Assembly: GCA_035578175.1 (NCBI GenBank)
Contig: JAQMRL010000008.1
Location: forward strand, 9,090,883 to 9,154,882
DNA length: 64,000 bases
Direction: 5' to 3'
From: Catonia carolina
Lineage: Eukaryota; Arthropoda; Insecta; Hemiptera; Achilidae
The notes beneath the pieces are model-generated. The model was not told the origin of the DNA. It did no database searches and saw only the letters and a list, made by a program, of their open reading frames with translations. Within the stretch, counting starts at the first letter, position 1; every line of letters starts with the position of its first letter. The position numbers were made by a program, and so were the translations under genes. Shown here piece after piece: positions 10,090-21,355 of this stretch.

Positions 10090-10780
10090 AAGCATCCACC
10101 CTTCTTAACCACGCAAAAATGATTAAATTCGAATTGAGTGAGACATGTCAATCTAATTCATTGACGGTGTATGTTTTTTCTTTTTGTTTGTTGTTTTGTT
10201 TTTCTTATACTATTAATAAAACATTAAATTCATAATACGTGACCTTGTACACATGCATGAATGATTTTCTTTGGTCAATATAAAAGAATTGAAGGAATTT
10301 TTTTATACAATATATATATACTTGGGCTGTATGTAAAACAGCGTAGGTAAGGTAATGGTAGCGGTAATAGAAAAAAAGAGCCATGACCAGTAATACTGTT
10401 GACGTGTTTGTGTGTGTATGTATGTATGTGTGTGTGTTTGCGGGTGCGTGAATCTAATTGATTCAATCCATGTCGGTGGAGGAACAGTTCTAAAGTCCAG
10501 CGAATTGTTTCTATTCTCTGTTCTAGACGTGGACGCCACACCACTCTCTGGTAGGCGCGGCTCTCCACTCTCTCTCTGTATATACCTTTTTACAATCGAT
10601 AGCTCGACGTGTGTGTGTATGCTACTGTTGTCGTTAGTTTAGTTTACGCCGAAAATGTATACCGACTAGTAGCCGGTATCGGGTCGTTTCTTTATCATTG
10701 GCTACTCGACGACACGCTTCTCTTCACGTACGTACTTCACATAACAACATATACCCTAAAACTACGACGTCAACTGTCTT
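10090..10780. other. Low-repeat interval with short TG/TA tract
   Basis: Apart from a short (TG)/(TATG) tract near 10405-10440, I match nothing here to other repeats in the window. Small overlapping frames on both strands have no motifs. It could be single-copy host DNA; no exon can be supported. Confidence 0.4.
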
Positions 10781-11094
10781 CGGGAAACCGTAACCGATAA
10801 GTTTGTAATTTTCAAAAAACAAAAAAACAAACTTCTAATACAACTTTAAAAAAAACTTCAACGAATCCGGTAGCTATTAAAAATTTTATTTTTTAGTATA
10901 ATTGTATCATTAGTAATTAATTAAATTATTCATTTAATATTTTTTTATTTTCTGTTAATTAATAAAATGTGATTGTCAACGAAATAAATTTTAAAATATT
11001 TTATTCCGCGATGTAAAAAATTTTATCTTTTATTTGTTTTTAATATAAAGTTTTTGTAATTTTTTAAATGTTTTATTAAGTTTTTATTATTATT

Positions 11095-11250
11095 TTAAGT
11101 CGCATCAACATGTGGGTTATTAGTGAATATTTTGGGTTAAGGATCGTCCAGTTTATATTTGTAATAATTTTCCAGACCCTCACCGGGAATCGAACCTCCG
11201 CTTGGCATGATGCAAAGCGGAGGTCCCGTGATAGCGCGATGTAGACTACA
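11095..11250 (-). mobile_element. tRNA-derived SINE, type C (unit 1)
   Basis: On the minus strand a B box GGTTCGATTCCCGG, then TCTGGAAAATTATTAC and the family end GATGCGACTTAAAA. The A box side is degraded (GCGCTATCACGGGACC). Confidence 0.75.
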
Positions 11251-11597
11251 GAATTTTAGTTTTTACTTTCTCTTGCCTATATTTGGGAAACCGTAACCGA
11301 TAAGTTTGTACTTAAAAAAAAAAAAAAACTTCTAATACAATTTTAAAAAAACTTCAACGATTTCGGTAGCTATTAAAAATTTAATTTTTTAGTATAACTG
11401 TATCATTAGTAATTAATTAAATTATTCATTTAATATTTTTTATCTTCTGTTAACTAATAAAATGTGAGTCTGTCAACGAAATAAATTTTAAAATATTTTA
11501 TTCCGCGATTTACAGAATTTTAACGAAATCTTTTATGAATGAAAGTTTTTAACATAAAGTTTCTGTAATTTTTAAAATGTTTTATTTATTTTTGTTA

Positions 11598-11757
11598 TAT
11601 TTTAAGTCGCATCAACATCTGGGTTATTAGTGAATATTTTGGGTTAAGGATCGTCGGGTTTATACTTGTAATAATTTTCCAGACCCTGGTCGGGAATCGA
11701 ACCTCCACTAGGCACGATGCAAAGCGGAGGTCCCGTGGTAGCGCGATCTAGACTACA
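11598..11757 (-). mobile_element. tRNA-derived SINE, type C (unit 2)
   Basis: Duplicate of the SINE at 11095-11250, carried along in the 503 bp tandem duplication. Confidence 0.75.
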
Positions 11758-11771
11758 GAATTTTAGTTTTT

Positions 11772-12699
11772 ACTTTCTCTTGCCTATATAAACATATAGG
11801 AAGGAAAGTATTGATTTCATGTCGATTTATCAAAATCAAGCTTTCACCGGATCTACACATTTTCAGACCCCCTGAACCCAAAAAAACATGTTTTTAGCGA
11901 TTGATCTGTGTGTGTGTGTGTGTGTGAACGAATATATCAAGAAAGGAACATCGTACGAGCTTGAAACTTGAAACTTAAGTTACATACCACTACCGGACCC
12001 GACACAAACATTTTCATCAAAATCGGTTAACCGGAAGTAGTTGTAATTTTTCACTTTTTTGCGATTTTCTCAAAACCGGGTCCTGCAATTTCTTTAAAAT
12101 CGCCTGGTTTACTAAATTTTTTATGCTCTACAAGATAGGGTAGGCGACATGTCTGCTAAAACTCTTGGAGAGGTTGTTTTCACGTGAAAAAATTGTTTTT
12201 TTTTAAGATTGTTGCTTTAATATGCATTTTAGCGCAAAAATGTATAAAAGTTGTAGATAATTTAAAATCCTACAACTTTTATTTCAAATACTTGTTTGTA
12301 TAATGCTTAGTTCAGCGGTAATTAGCGATTTTATGTTTTTTTCTCACGAAAACGTGTAAAAAATAAATTTTTTAAAAACATTTCGGCCTTATTATGCATT
12401 TTACGGCCAAAAAGTACTATATAATCAAATTTATAGGAAATTAAAAGATCTACAACTTTTATTTATAGCAATTTTCTCTACAGAGCCTAGTTTTGCGTGA
12501 AAGAGTGATTTTCCGTATTTTGAAGCCAAACTGAGGTTAATTTTCATTTTGCGTCTTTCACTTATGATTAAAATTAGGTTATGTTTATTGAGGTTAGTTT
12601 TTTGTTTATTTCTAATGTTTTATTACTACTGTTAGGTTATATTGGTCATTATTTGCATTGGCAAGAGAGAGTTGTGTGAATGTTTCAAACCAGATTTTT
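11772..12699 (+). mobile_element. Helentron-like element, full length
   Basis: About 925 bp from the 5' ACTTTCTCTTGCC to the 3' CAGATTTTTT. The subterminal inverted copy reads GGCAAGAGAGAGT (one change) and the 3' hairpin zone is slightly decayed (GTGTGAATGTTTCAAACC). A short (TG)n tract is at 11909. No ORF of its own. Confidence 0.88.
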
Positions 12700-12710
12700 T
12701 TTTGTTCCAT

Positions 12711-12879
12711 TTTAAGTCGCATCAACATCTGGGTTATTAGTGAACATTTTGGGTTAAGGATCGTCGGGTTTATACTTGTCATAATTTTCCAGATCCTCAC
12801 CGGGAATCGAACCTCCGCTTGGCACGCTGTAAAGCGGAGGTCCCGCTTGGCGTGGTAGCGCGATGTAGACTACAGAATT
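12711..12879 (-). mobile_element. tRNA-derived SINE, type C
   Basis: Same SINE as the copies at 11095 and 11598, directly after the Helentron-like element. It ends in CTACAGAATTTCAGTTTT without a Helentron attached. Confidence 0.75.
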
Positions 12880-12960
12880 TCAGTTTTTTAAATTAAAGTT
12901 TTTGTAAAATTTCTTTTTATTCGTTTGAAGTTAATTTCTGTTAATTCAATTTCTGTTATT

Positions 12961-13105
12961 GTTTGAAGTCGCATCAACATCTGGGTTATTAACGACTACT
13001 TTGGTTTAAAGAACGTTGGGTTTAAACTTGTAATAATTTTCCAGACCCTGGCCGGGAATCGAACCTCGGACCTCCGCTTTCCACGCTGCAAATCAGAGGT
13101 TGAAA
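12961..13105 (-). mobile_element. tRNA-derived SINE, type C, fourth local copy
   Basis: Carries GGTTCGATTCCCGGCCAGG on the minus strand and the GATGCGACTTCAAAC end. More diverged than its neighbours. Confidence 0.72.
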
Positions 13106-13499
13106 TTTGTTGTTGTTATTTAATTTATTCGTAATTTTAGATCTGTTTAAGTAATTTTAGACATTTCTGAAAGCTCTTTTTGCATATTATATTCTCAGTT
13201 TTCTTTCACCGTTAAGCTTTTCCCTTTTCTTCCGTTCATCTGTTGTTCTGTTTTTGATCTTCATGGAAACCCGTGAAGTCAATAATAATCAGTTGTCTGA
13301 ATTTGATTTGATCCATTATGTTTTTATTTCAGTTTTATTTCTACATCATTTTTGAATTCCTTATCTAAACTAACTTATCCGCCACGTTAGGTCTATTGTT
13401 TTGTGTTCGAAAGATTTTTGTTTTGTTAACCGTATTTGACATCCATTCTACAGAGGTAGCCGTTGTACTTTGGTCTACGTTCGTTCATTGTTTCCCATT
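13106..13499. other. Interval without recognised feature
   Basis: No gene or repeat recognised. Confidence 0.45.
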
Positions 13500-13501
13500 A
13501 A

Positions 13502-14223
13502 GAGGGGGGGACTGTATGATGGTTTTGACTGAAAATTTTGATTTTCGGTTTTTTATGTTTTTCAATTGTTTATACCTAGATCTACCCACAAAAACATTAA
13601 ATTACATCTAAAAATTATTTTAATGAAAACAATTTAACTTTTTATCAGGTGTAACCTAAAAAATTAACATGTCGCCAAGAACAAATATTTTTCATATTTT
13701 TATATTGTTCGTTTTAGTGCAAAAAGAAATTTAGTTTTATTAAAATATCTGCTTCACTATTTTTAATATTCTCTACTGTTGGTGCAGCTTTCTAACCAAC
13801 TGTTGATGGTAAATTAAACTTTTTTGTGTACATTTTTCATTTCATTTGTACCTTTTCCCGTAAATTTAGATTTTTAACACTTAAGTACGTTTTTATCTGA
13901 AACCATTTAACCTACCTGGCTGAAATTTTTAACAGTTAATTATCATGTACATGCACATTCACCGACATTGTTTTTACTCCCTTAGGTGCTCAAAAATTAG
14001 TAATATGCAATAAACGTAGAAAAAAATTGTAAAAATGTTATGTTATTCGTTATTTTTTTAAAAACTTTATGGTCCAACAGATTAAATTGGAAAAAATCAG
14101 TAGCTAAAACTACCCGACAACAGCTATAAGTGTGGAAAATTTCATTTTCGTATCTTTCATCAATCCTACGAAAAATGTGCCTAAAAATAGCAAATTTAAC
14201 ATTGGCGGGATATAAAGGACAGT
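13502..14223 (-). mobile_element. TA-target TIR element of the 19256 family, truncated
   Basis: Inverted relative to the copy at 19256-20300 and homologous through the segments TTTGATTTTCGG, GATCTACC and AACATTGGCGGGATA. The right end is lost where a type A SINE begins at 14224. No ORF with motifs. Confidence 0.78.
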
Positions 14224-14398
14224 CCCGTTGGCTTAGTGGTTAGCGCAACTGGCTTCTACACCGGCGTCTCGGGTTCGATTCCCGGTCAGGTCTGGCATTT
14301 TTTCATCACTCATTTTCATATATCATCCTTCTCACCGTCTGCATTAGCAGAAATTGCAAAACAGTCGGACGTAAAACAAAAAAACAAAAAATAGGTAA
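14224..14398 (+). mobile_element. tRNA-derived SINE, type A
   Basis: Clear Pol III boxes: TTGGCTTAGTGGTTAGC (A) and GGTTCGATTCCCGG (B). The body has TGGCATTTTTTCATCACTC, the tail GCATTAGCAGAAATTGC and GTCGGACGTAAAAC, then A-rich sequence. This is the best-preserved type A copy in the window. Confidence 0.9.
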
Positions 14399-14749
14399 TA
14401 AAATAAAAATAAAGATATGAAAATTATGATATTTTATTTCAGATAAGCAAGCCTTTGAGTAGTCTACCACTTATATTTACTTATAATTATTAAAAAATTT
14501 GTTTCTTCTGAAATGTTAAAATAGTATTATCAGACTGTAAAATAATCTGTAATATGACTTTAAAATGAGATAAAAAAATACTACACAATGAAATTATTCA
14601 CTTGAATCTTTTACAATGTTTACAACAAATTAGTGACTTGTAACGGGCACACCCTGTTCGCAACGACATTGAATCTTCAATGAAGGATGGCACGACAAAC
14701 CCAAATTATTTTCTCGCTAATCCTTAACAGAAATACAATTTATTCATTT
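14399..14749. other. Interval without recognised feature
   Basis: AT-rich, nothing recognised. Confidence 0.45.
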
Positions 14750-15120
14750 TTTGGTGGCAGTTTTTAAAAATAGGTGGCATCTATCATTTTCCTTTGTCCG
14801 TTACACCCAGATGTCAGTAACTACAAGAGAGAGCAACAAACGGATTTTGGATTCATAATCTACACATAATGTTAGTCGGTTTTAAATTTGTAAGTTTTTA
14901 AGTTCCGGTTTCGACCGGAAGTGACCCAAAACCGGGAATCAAGAAATCAAAGTCGGAATTTAGAAACAAAAATAGTATCATTTGATTCCTCTTATAAAGT
15001 TGATACAGAAATCACTAATGGTTTTTGCCATTATTTCAAAGGTAAGCCTTTTCAAAAATTGTCACCCATGAGACGTGTCGTCTAATGGAAGGAATTTTTA
15101 TGTCCTGCTTTGATGCTGTA
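14750..15120 (+). repeat. Dispersed repeat shared with 48414-49290
   Basis: Shared blocks include CCGGTTTCGACCGGAAGTG, TCAAAGTCGGAATTT, CACTAATGGTTT and AAAGGTAAGCC. It has an internal perfect palindrome CCGGTTTCGACCGG-like core. The class is unknown; I find no ORF and no terminal repeats. Confidence 0.7.
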
Positions 15121-15262
15121 TTCATAAAATTCAGGATATGTTTTTGAAGCTACATAGTGTCGCAGCCTGTCCTTCCAATATTAGCGTCTACACAGTCCCA
15201 CTACCTGCCTGACGCAGAAAGCCTACAGTGCCTCCCCTCCACTAGTAGACTCGCCGGAGAGG

Positions 15263-15300
15263 TATTTAAGAGAGGTCCCTCGGCCGCGAGAGTCACTCTT
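15263..15300 (+). promoter_or_regulatory. Candidate core promoter (TATA-like plus initiator)
   Basis: TATTTAAG at 15263-15270 is followed 32 bases later by a TCACTC initiator-like site (15293). The spacing fits an arthropod TATA/Inr promoter. The sequence between is unusually GC-rich (CCCTCGGCCGCGAG), and a long purine tract follows. No downstream gene can be identified, so this is inference. Confidence 0.3.
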
Positions 15301-15302
15301 CA

Positions 15303-15801
15303 CTCAACTCTTAAACGGAGAAGAACCAAGAAAGAGAGCCTGGAGGAATCGAAGGGAGAGGGAGTAAGAGGAAGGGGCGAATTGTATGGAGAAATAGAGA
15401 TGGACAGAGGTGGAGAGATGGGGAAGTGAGAAAATAAAGAAGGTAAAGAGAAGGCGGAATAAGTTAGAAAGAGAGAGGGAGAGATTAGAGGGATAGGAAG
15501 TGAGAGTAAGATAGAGGGGGAGATAGATAGATAGATAGAGAAAGTGTGAGAGATAGAGATAGATAGATAGAGAGAGGGGGGAGGGGGAAGAGAGAGAGGG
15601 AGAGAGAGATAAGGGTGAAAGTGAGGGTATAGCGATGGAGTGAGGGGTAGAAAGGCAGGATTTATGGGGGAGGGAGAGAGTAGAGTGAAAGGAGGAGGAG
15701 ATAGAGGAAAAGTGAGGGTGGTGAAAGGGAGGAGAGGGTGAATGGGATATAGAAGGAGAGATGGAGAACGAAAGAAAGGAGTGAGTGTGGAGGAGGGGAG
15801 G

Positions 15802-15835
<34 letters not shown>

Positions 15836-15850
15836 GTGAAGGAGAGAGTA
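15303..15850 (+). repeat. Purine-rich (GA/GGA) tract, about 540 bp
   Basis: Nearly all purine on the plus strand, ending in (TG)n(AG)n at 15800-15838. It yields a spurious serine/leucine/proline-rich minus-strand frame of 184 codons. Long mirror-symmetric purine tracts can form triplex DNA and bind GAGA-type factors. Confidence 0.92.
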
Positions 15851-16183
15851 GCATGATACAGAGAAGCGTTATTATTGTGTACTAATGTTTTAAGATATAG
15901 GTACTCGTAGTGTTGAACTATTAGTGAAGCTGTTAGTCGGTTAATCGGGTGTTTATTTCCATACAGTTTTCAGTTAACATAGAAGTGGGATGGGTATCGT
16001 GTAATAACTATACTCTATGATTAATCAGTTGTGCATTAAATTGTTAATAACGGAAAATTTTAGAAAATTCATTACATCGAGTATCCAATAAGTGGATTGT
16101 TTCATTCACTCACTCATGCTGTGAAACGTATTCGCTTTATCGCTTTAATTATCAGTTCTTTTCATTTTATTGTACGTTTTTAT
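15851..16183. other. Interval without recognised feature
   Basis: No gene or repeat recognised. Confidence 0.45.
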
Positions 16184-16266
16184 TAAGGGGAGTTCATACC
16201 GCGTATCCCGCCAATGTTAAATTAGAAAAATTTGAAACCATTATCTCAGTAACTATTAATGTTTAA

Positions 16267-16828
16267 CCCTTTCAGTGCCAAATAATATTTAAAAGTTTGA
16301 TCTTCAGTCCCGTTTATTTTGAATAAGGGTGTACAAAAAGTGGCCGCCCTTATTTTGAAAACTTGCAAGCGTAAGCCTGCCATTGCCGACAAAAATTTCA
16401 ACGATACAGAAAAAAAATTTCCCGTAAAAAATTAATTTTTATTGTGTTAAAAAGAACAGAAATCGTTCTAACACTAAAAATATTCAAAATAGTTTTTTTT
16501 TTAGTTTATTTAAAGTTGCATCGACAGCTTGGTCATTAGCAACTACTGTGGGTTTTCGTACCTTAACGGTGGTTTTAACGTGTTAAAATTTCCAGGCCCT
16601 AGCCGGGAATCGAACCCGGGACATTTCGCTTTGTAGGCTAGTGCACTAGTCACTACACCACGGAGGTGGTTTAAAAATACATGTTTCTATTAATTTTTGA
16701 TTAAAAGTTTTTTTTGGAAACGTTCGGTTAATTGGACATTGGTAATTTACGGACGCCCGGTTAACCGAATGTCATAACTACGTATAAGATATCGACGTCC
16801 TATTTTCAGGACGTTGGCACTGAAAGGG
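16267..16828. mobile_element. piggyBac-like MITE with TTAA duplication
   Basis: The ends are CCCTTTCAGTGCCAA and the exact inverted TTGGCACTGAAAGGG, flanked by TTAA at 16263-16266 and 16829-16832. TTAA targets and CCCT-type ends are hallmarks of piggyBac. It is 562 bp, has no transposase, and includes a type C SINE. A truncated copy is at 8764. Confidence 0.93.
16493..16672 (-). mobile_element. tRNA-derived SINE, type C, passenger of the MITE
   Basis: Head with GGTGTAGTGACTAGTGC and GGTTCGATTCCCGG on the minus strand, tail GATGCAACTTTAAATAAAC. It sits at the same internal position as in the MITE at 8764. Confidence 0.82.
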
Positions 16829-16900
16829 TTAAAAGCTGTAACTTTGAAGGACTTTTTTATGGATACAAGAAGAGGTTAGTGATCCTCAGACATTAAAATA

Positions 16901-17292
16901 TGTTGTTGTTGTTTAGGTGATCAGCCTGTAGGCTGGTTTGAACCTGTAGAGGTTTTACTAAGTAAAACGAGGAATGAGGTGGTTTACCATTGCCACAACT
17001 CACTGAATGGAAAAGTACGCTTATCAGCATGCCGGGCCCTCTGAAAAGCACATATTTTCCACTCTGCAAATGACACCTTCACTTCATTCACCACAGGGTC
17101 TGGCTGTATAATGAAATTCATTACTTTCAGAGTAGATAACTCTGATTAGTGTCTTTTACACCTGTTCCTTTTCTGTTGTTAAATGTCATATAATTGGCTG
17201 ATCATGTGATAAGAAACAGAACTATTTATTTTAGCCCTGTAACAAACAGATTGAGTGTAAATAATTTGACACTCCACCTGTCTGTTATGGGC
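16901..17292 (-). mobile_element. (AAC)n-tailed SINE with 13 bp target duplication
   Basis: 392 bp. The flanks are AGACATTAAAATA (16888-16900) and AGACATTAACATA (17293-17305), a 13 bp duplication with one mismatch. Confidence 0.9.
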
Positions 17293-17932
17293 AGACATTA
17301 ACATATAACAGCTTTTAAAAATGTTATGAATTTTTTTGACGGAGCCAATATTTTAAAAATATTTTTTCATAAAATTCCACATTTACAATGCTGAAAGAGG
17401 ATCCACAGTACCACAAGAACCTACTAACGACACAGTAAAAAATTCCATTTCTTTATGTTTTGCGGTTTCTGAGAAAATGAGTCTTTTGTAAGAAAAACAT
17501 GTTTACAAATTAAAATAAATAATATTCAGATATAATAAACAGAAATAACGCCAGAAAAAAATGACTTTTCTCTTTTCAACCATTATACAAAATCAATTAC
17601 AGCATACAACCTATGTAAAAACATAACGTACTAATCCAATAGACAATAAGGGAAAAATGACATCTTCCACAGCCTTTTAGATTGTGTGGTTTCAGAGTAA
17701 TAAATAAATAACTGTCTGAAAGTTTCACTGTCCAAAATCTCGAACCTGAAGACCTATTATAAAAAAAAATATTTAAAATATTATAAAGATCATAAATATG
17801 TATATACATCATTATACCAAATTAAACAGAAAATTCCAAATATATATATTTAATAAAATTCAAAAAATTGATTATGGAATCGAATTTTCGGTATGAACTC
17901 CCCTTAAATTGCTTATCTTTCTTAACGTTTTT

Positions 17933-18301
17933 ACGCTTTTTCTTGCGTTATATAAATAATTAGGAAAGGAAAGTATTGTTTTCATGTCGATTTTCCCGAA
18001 TCGAGTGTGTGTGCCCAATTGTGTGTGAACAAAATATCTCGACAACGGAAAAGCGTTCGAAGGTGAACTTGAAACTTAAGTTAAATACCACAAGTGGATT
18101 CAAAACGAACATTTTAATCAAAATCGGTCGACCGATAGTAGTAGATTATTCGTGTAATTTTTCCCTTTTATGCGATTGTCTCAAAACGGCTCCTAACTTT
18201 TTTAAAAATCGTCTCATTTACTTCATTTTTTATGCTCTACGAGATAAGGTAAGTGATATGTCCACTAAAATTCGTGAAAGGGGTGCTGTGGTTAATTTTT
18301 T
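17933..18301 (+). mobile_element. Old Helentron-like element, 5' segment
   Basis: A diverged 5' end (CTTTTTCTTGCG, then AGGAAAGGAAAGTATTG) and about 360 bp of body. It is interrupted at 18302 by a younger element. Later segments of the same old copy lie at 19239-19255, 20301-20680 and about 21355-21460. Confidence 0.82.
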
Positions 18302-19238
18302 ACTTTCTCTTGCCTATATGAATATATAGGAAGGAAAGTATTGTTTTCATGTCGATTTTTCGAAATCGAGTTTTCACCGGATCTATACGTTTTCAGACCC
18401 CCTGAACCCAAAAAAACATGTTTTTAGCGATTGGTCTGTGTGTGTGTCTGTGTGTGAACAGAATATCTCAAGAACGGAACATCGTACGAACTTGAAACTT
18501 GAAACTTAAGTTACATACCACTACCGGACGCGACACGAACATTTTCATCAAAATCGGTCAACCGGAAGTAGTAGTTTATTCGTATAATTTTTCACTTTTT
18601 TGCGATTTTCTCAAAAACTAGTCCTACGATTTTTTTTAAAATCACCTGGTTTACTACATTTTTTATGCTCTACAATATAGGGTAGGCGCCATGTTTGCTG
18701 AAATTCTGCTTGAGGCTGTTTTTACGTAAAAACATTTTCTTTTTAAGATTGCGGCTTTAATATGCATTTTAGCGCAAAACGTTATATAATAAAAGTTGTA
18801 GAAAATGTAAAATTCTACAACTTTTATTTCAAACAATTTTTTGTATAACCCTTAGTTTAGCGGTAATTAGCGATTTTCTGTTTTTTTCTCACGAAAACGT
18901 GAGAAAAATCGATTTTTTTAACATTTCGCTCTTAGTATGCATATTACGACAAAAGTGTATATAATTAAATTTATAGAAAATTAAAAGATCTACAACTTTT
19001 GTTTAGAGCATTTTTCTCTACAGAGCTTAGTTTAGCGTGAAAGCGTGATTTTCCGTATTTTTAAGCCAAACTGAGTTCGATTGTCATTTTGCGTCATTCA
19101 CTCATGATTAAAATAAGGTTATGTTTTTGAGGTTAGTTTTTGTTTATTTCTAATATTTTATTAATAATGTTAGGTTTATTATTAATTATTTGCATTGGCA
19201 AGAGAAAGTTGTGTGAGTGTTTCACACCAGATTTTTTT
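18302..19238 (+). mobile_element. Helentron-like element, full length, nested
   Basis: Complete young copy: 5' ACTTTCTCTTGCC hairpin, short (TG)n, internal hairpins, subterminal GGCAAGAGAAAGT, 3' hairpin GTGTGA-gtgtt-TCACAC and CAGATTTTTTT. It is inserted in a T run of the older copy. Confidence 0.92.
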
Positions 19239-19255
19239 AAGAATGAGGTAGTTTA

Positions 19256-20300
19256 AGGGAAGAGTGTACTTTGTATCCCGCCAATGTTAAATTTGCTAAT
19301 TTTAGGTACATTTTTCATGGGATTGGTAAAAGATAGGGAAATTAAAATTTACTCATCGTAGGTGTCCGTCCGGTTTCTTCTCGAGCTACTGACATTTTTT
19401 TAATTTAATCTTTGGACCATACCATATTTTTTTTAAAATTACGAATAACATAAAATTTTTACAAATTGTTTTCTACGTTTTTTGCTTATTACTAATTTTT
19501 GGAGCTTCTGAGGAAGTCATAAAAATGTCGGTACATGTGGATATACAAGATATTTAACTGGTAAAAATTGAAGTCTGGTAGGTTTATTGGTTTCTGAGAA
19601 AAATGTACCTAGTAAGTGTTAAAAATCTAAATTTACAGGAAAAGTCAAAAAACAAGATGACACAAAAATCAAAAATCAAATTTACACAAGTAAAATTTCC
19701 CATCAACAGTTGGTTAGAAAGCTGAGCCAACAGCAGAGAAATTTGTGTACGTTGCAATCTGTTCAATTTAGAACAATAAGCAACCCCATGACCCAATGTG
19801 ATGAGGATGATGTGTATGACGTGTAGTGATGTACAGACCCAGGCCGACCATTCCTGAGAGAGTATGGTTAATTAAACCCCAACCATCAAAGTACACCGGT
19901 AACCACTGTCTAGTATTCAGATCCGTATAAAAGTAACTACCTTTACTAGGATTTGAACCAGGACCTTCGTCTCCGAAAATCAGCTGTTAAACAGCTGATT
20001 TTGGCGACGACTTTACCTCTAGACCAACCCGGTGGGTTATTAAAAATAGTGATGCATATATTTTAGAAACTAAAATTCTCTTTGCACTAAAACGAGCAGT
20101 ATAAAATTATGAAAAAATATTAGTTCTTTGTAACATGATAATTTTTCTGTGTAAACCTGATAAAAACTTAATTTTTTCATAAAAAAATATTTTTTTTGAC
20201 GTAATTTAATGTTTTTCTGGTAGATCTAGGCCTAAATTATTGAAAAATATAAAAAACCAAAAATCGAATTTTGAGTTAAAATCATTGTGCAATCTTCCCT
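19256..20300 (+). mobile_element. TA-target TIR element, carries a SINE
   Basis: The ends are AGGGAAGAGTGTAC and the inverted GTGCAATCTTCCCT, with TA at 19254-19255 and 20301-20302. It is inserted in the old Helentron-like copy exactly where that family reads GGCTTTAATATGC. Without the SINE it is about 750 bp. Related copies are at 13502 and 21812. Confidence 0.88.
19738..20035 (-). mobile_element. Palindrome-bearing tRNA SINE
   Basis: Minus-strand copy running from the CCACCGGGTTGGTCTAGAGG head, through the AAAATCAGCTGTT/AACAGCTGATTTT palindrome, to the ACGTACACAAATT end. The parallel TIR element at 13502 lacks it, so this was a separate insertion. Confidence 0.9.
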
Positions 20301-20680
20301 TAGTATGCGTTTTAGAGAACAAGACGTGGGTAATATTAAAGTTGTAAACCCTTTAAAAGCCTACAAATGTTTTAAAAACATTTCTTTCTAATCGTACAAC
20401 ACTTCTTAGTTTAGCATCAGTTACTGTTTTTTTTTTGTATTTTTCTCATCAAAATTCTTAAAAAATCCCATTTTTTAAGATTGCGGCCGAAGTGTGCATT
20501 TTACGAGAAAAGTGTATATAATTAAAGGTATAGGAAATTAGCAAATCGTCAAGTTTTATTTCAAGCATTTTCTCTACGGAGTTTAGCGTCAATTAGTGAT
20601 TTTCTGTATTTTTAAGTCCTACAGAGGTTGATTTTCATTTTTAATCATTCACTCACGATTAAAATTAGGTTATGTTTTTT
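20301..20680 (+). mobile_element. Old Helentron-like element, 3' segment
   Basis: It continues the copy that began at 17933 (AAAGTTGTAA hairpin zone, GGTTGATTTTCAT, ATTAAAATTAGGTTATG). It is interrupted again at 20681. Confidence 0.8.
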
Positions 20681-21355
20681 ACTTTCTCTTGCCTATATGA
20701 ATATATAGGAAGAAAAGTATTGTTTTCATGTCGATTTTTCAAAATTGAGTTTTCACCGGATCTACACGTTTTCAGACCCCCTGAACCCAAAAAACATGTT
20801 TTTAGCGATTGGTCTGTGTGTATGTGAGTGAACAAAATATCTCAAGAACGGAACGTCGTACGAACTTGAAACTTGAAACTTAAGTTACATACTACTACCG
20901 AACCCGATACGAACATTTTTATCAAAATCGGTCTACCGGAAGTAGTAGTTTATTCGTGTAATTTTTTACTTTTTTGCGATTTTCTCAAAAACTGGTCCTT
21001 CGATTTTTTTAAAAATCGCCTCATTTACTAAATTTTTTATGCTCTACAAGATAGGGTAGGCGCCGTGTTTGGTGAAATTCTTGGTGAGTGTTTTCACGTA
21101 AAAAAAAGTTTTTTTAAGATTACGGCTTTAATATGTATTGTAGCGCAAAGATTTATATAATAAAAAATGTAGAGAATTTAACATTCTACAACTTTTATTT
21201 CAAACATTTTTTGGTATAACGCTTAGTTTAGCGGTAATTAGCGATTTTCTGTTTTTTCTCACGAAAACGGTAGATTTTTTTTTAAATTTCGGCTTTAGTA
21301 TGCATTTTATGACAAAAGTGCAAAATGTTTTTATGACAAAATGTTATTAAAGGTG
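20681..21355 (+). mobile_element. Helentron-like element, 3'-deleted, nested
   Basis: A good 5' end (ACTTTCTCTTGCC and hairpin) and body up to the GTATGCATTTTATGACAAA zone, then it breaks. The following 100 bp (to about 21460, with GGCAAAAGCAAGT) is more diverged and fits the end of the older host copy. Confidence 0.78.

Larger units (their letters stand above)
10782..11789 (+). repeat. Tandem duplication, period about 503 bp
   Basis: GGGAAACCGTAACCGATAAG starts at 10782 and again at 11285, and the two units align throughout with small indels. Each unit contains a type C SINE and ends inside the Helentron 5' hairpin (TTGCCTATAT). The first unit is cut there at 11284 while the second continues into a complete element. 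Confidence 0.92.
16186..17904. mobile_element. TA-target TIR element carrying three nested insertions
   Basis: A perfect 18 bp inverted repeat (AGGGGAGTTCATACCG core) starts at 16186 and ends at 17904, with TA on both sides (16184-16185 and 17905-17906). The inner left end, GTATCCCGCCAATGTTAAATT, resembles the end of the 19256 family, so the two are related. It contains a piggyBac-like MITE (itself holding a SINE) and an (AAC)n SINE. Removing these leaves roughly 760 bp without an ORF. Confidence 0.9.

Noticed and set aside
14224..14300. Good A and B boxes resembling a tRNA gene (also at 32143, 34478, 47710 and, minus strand, 8997)
   Set aside because: Each is followed by a shared SINE body and A-rich tail and recurs as dispersed copies; cloverleaf pairing is incomplete.
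15300..15854. 184-codon Ser/Leu/Pro-rich minus-strand frame
   Set aside because: Complement of the purine tract; stop codons are rare in such sequence and no motif is present.
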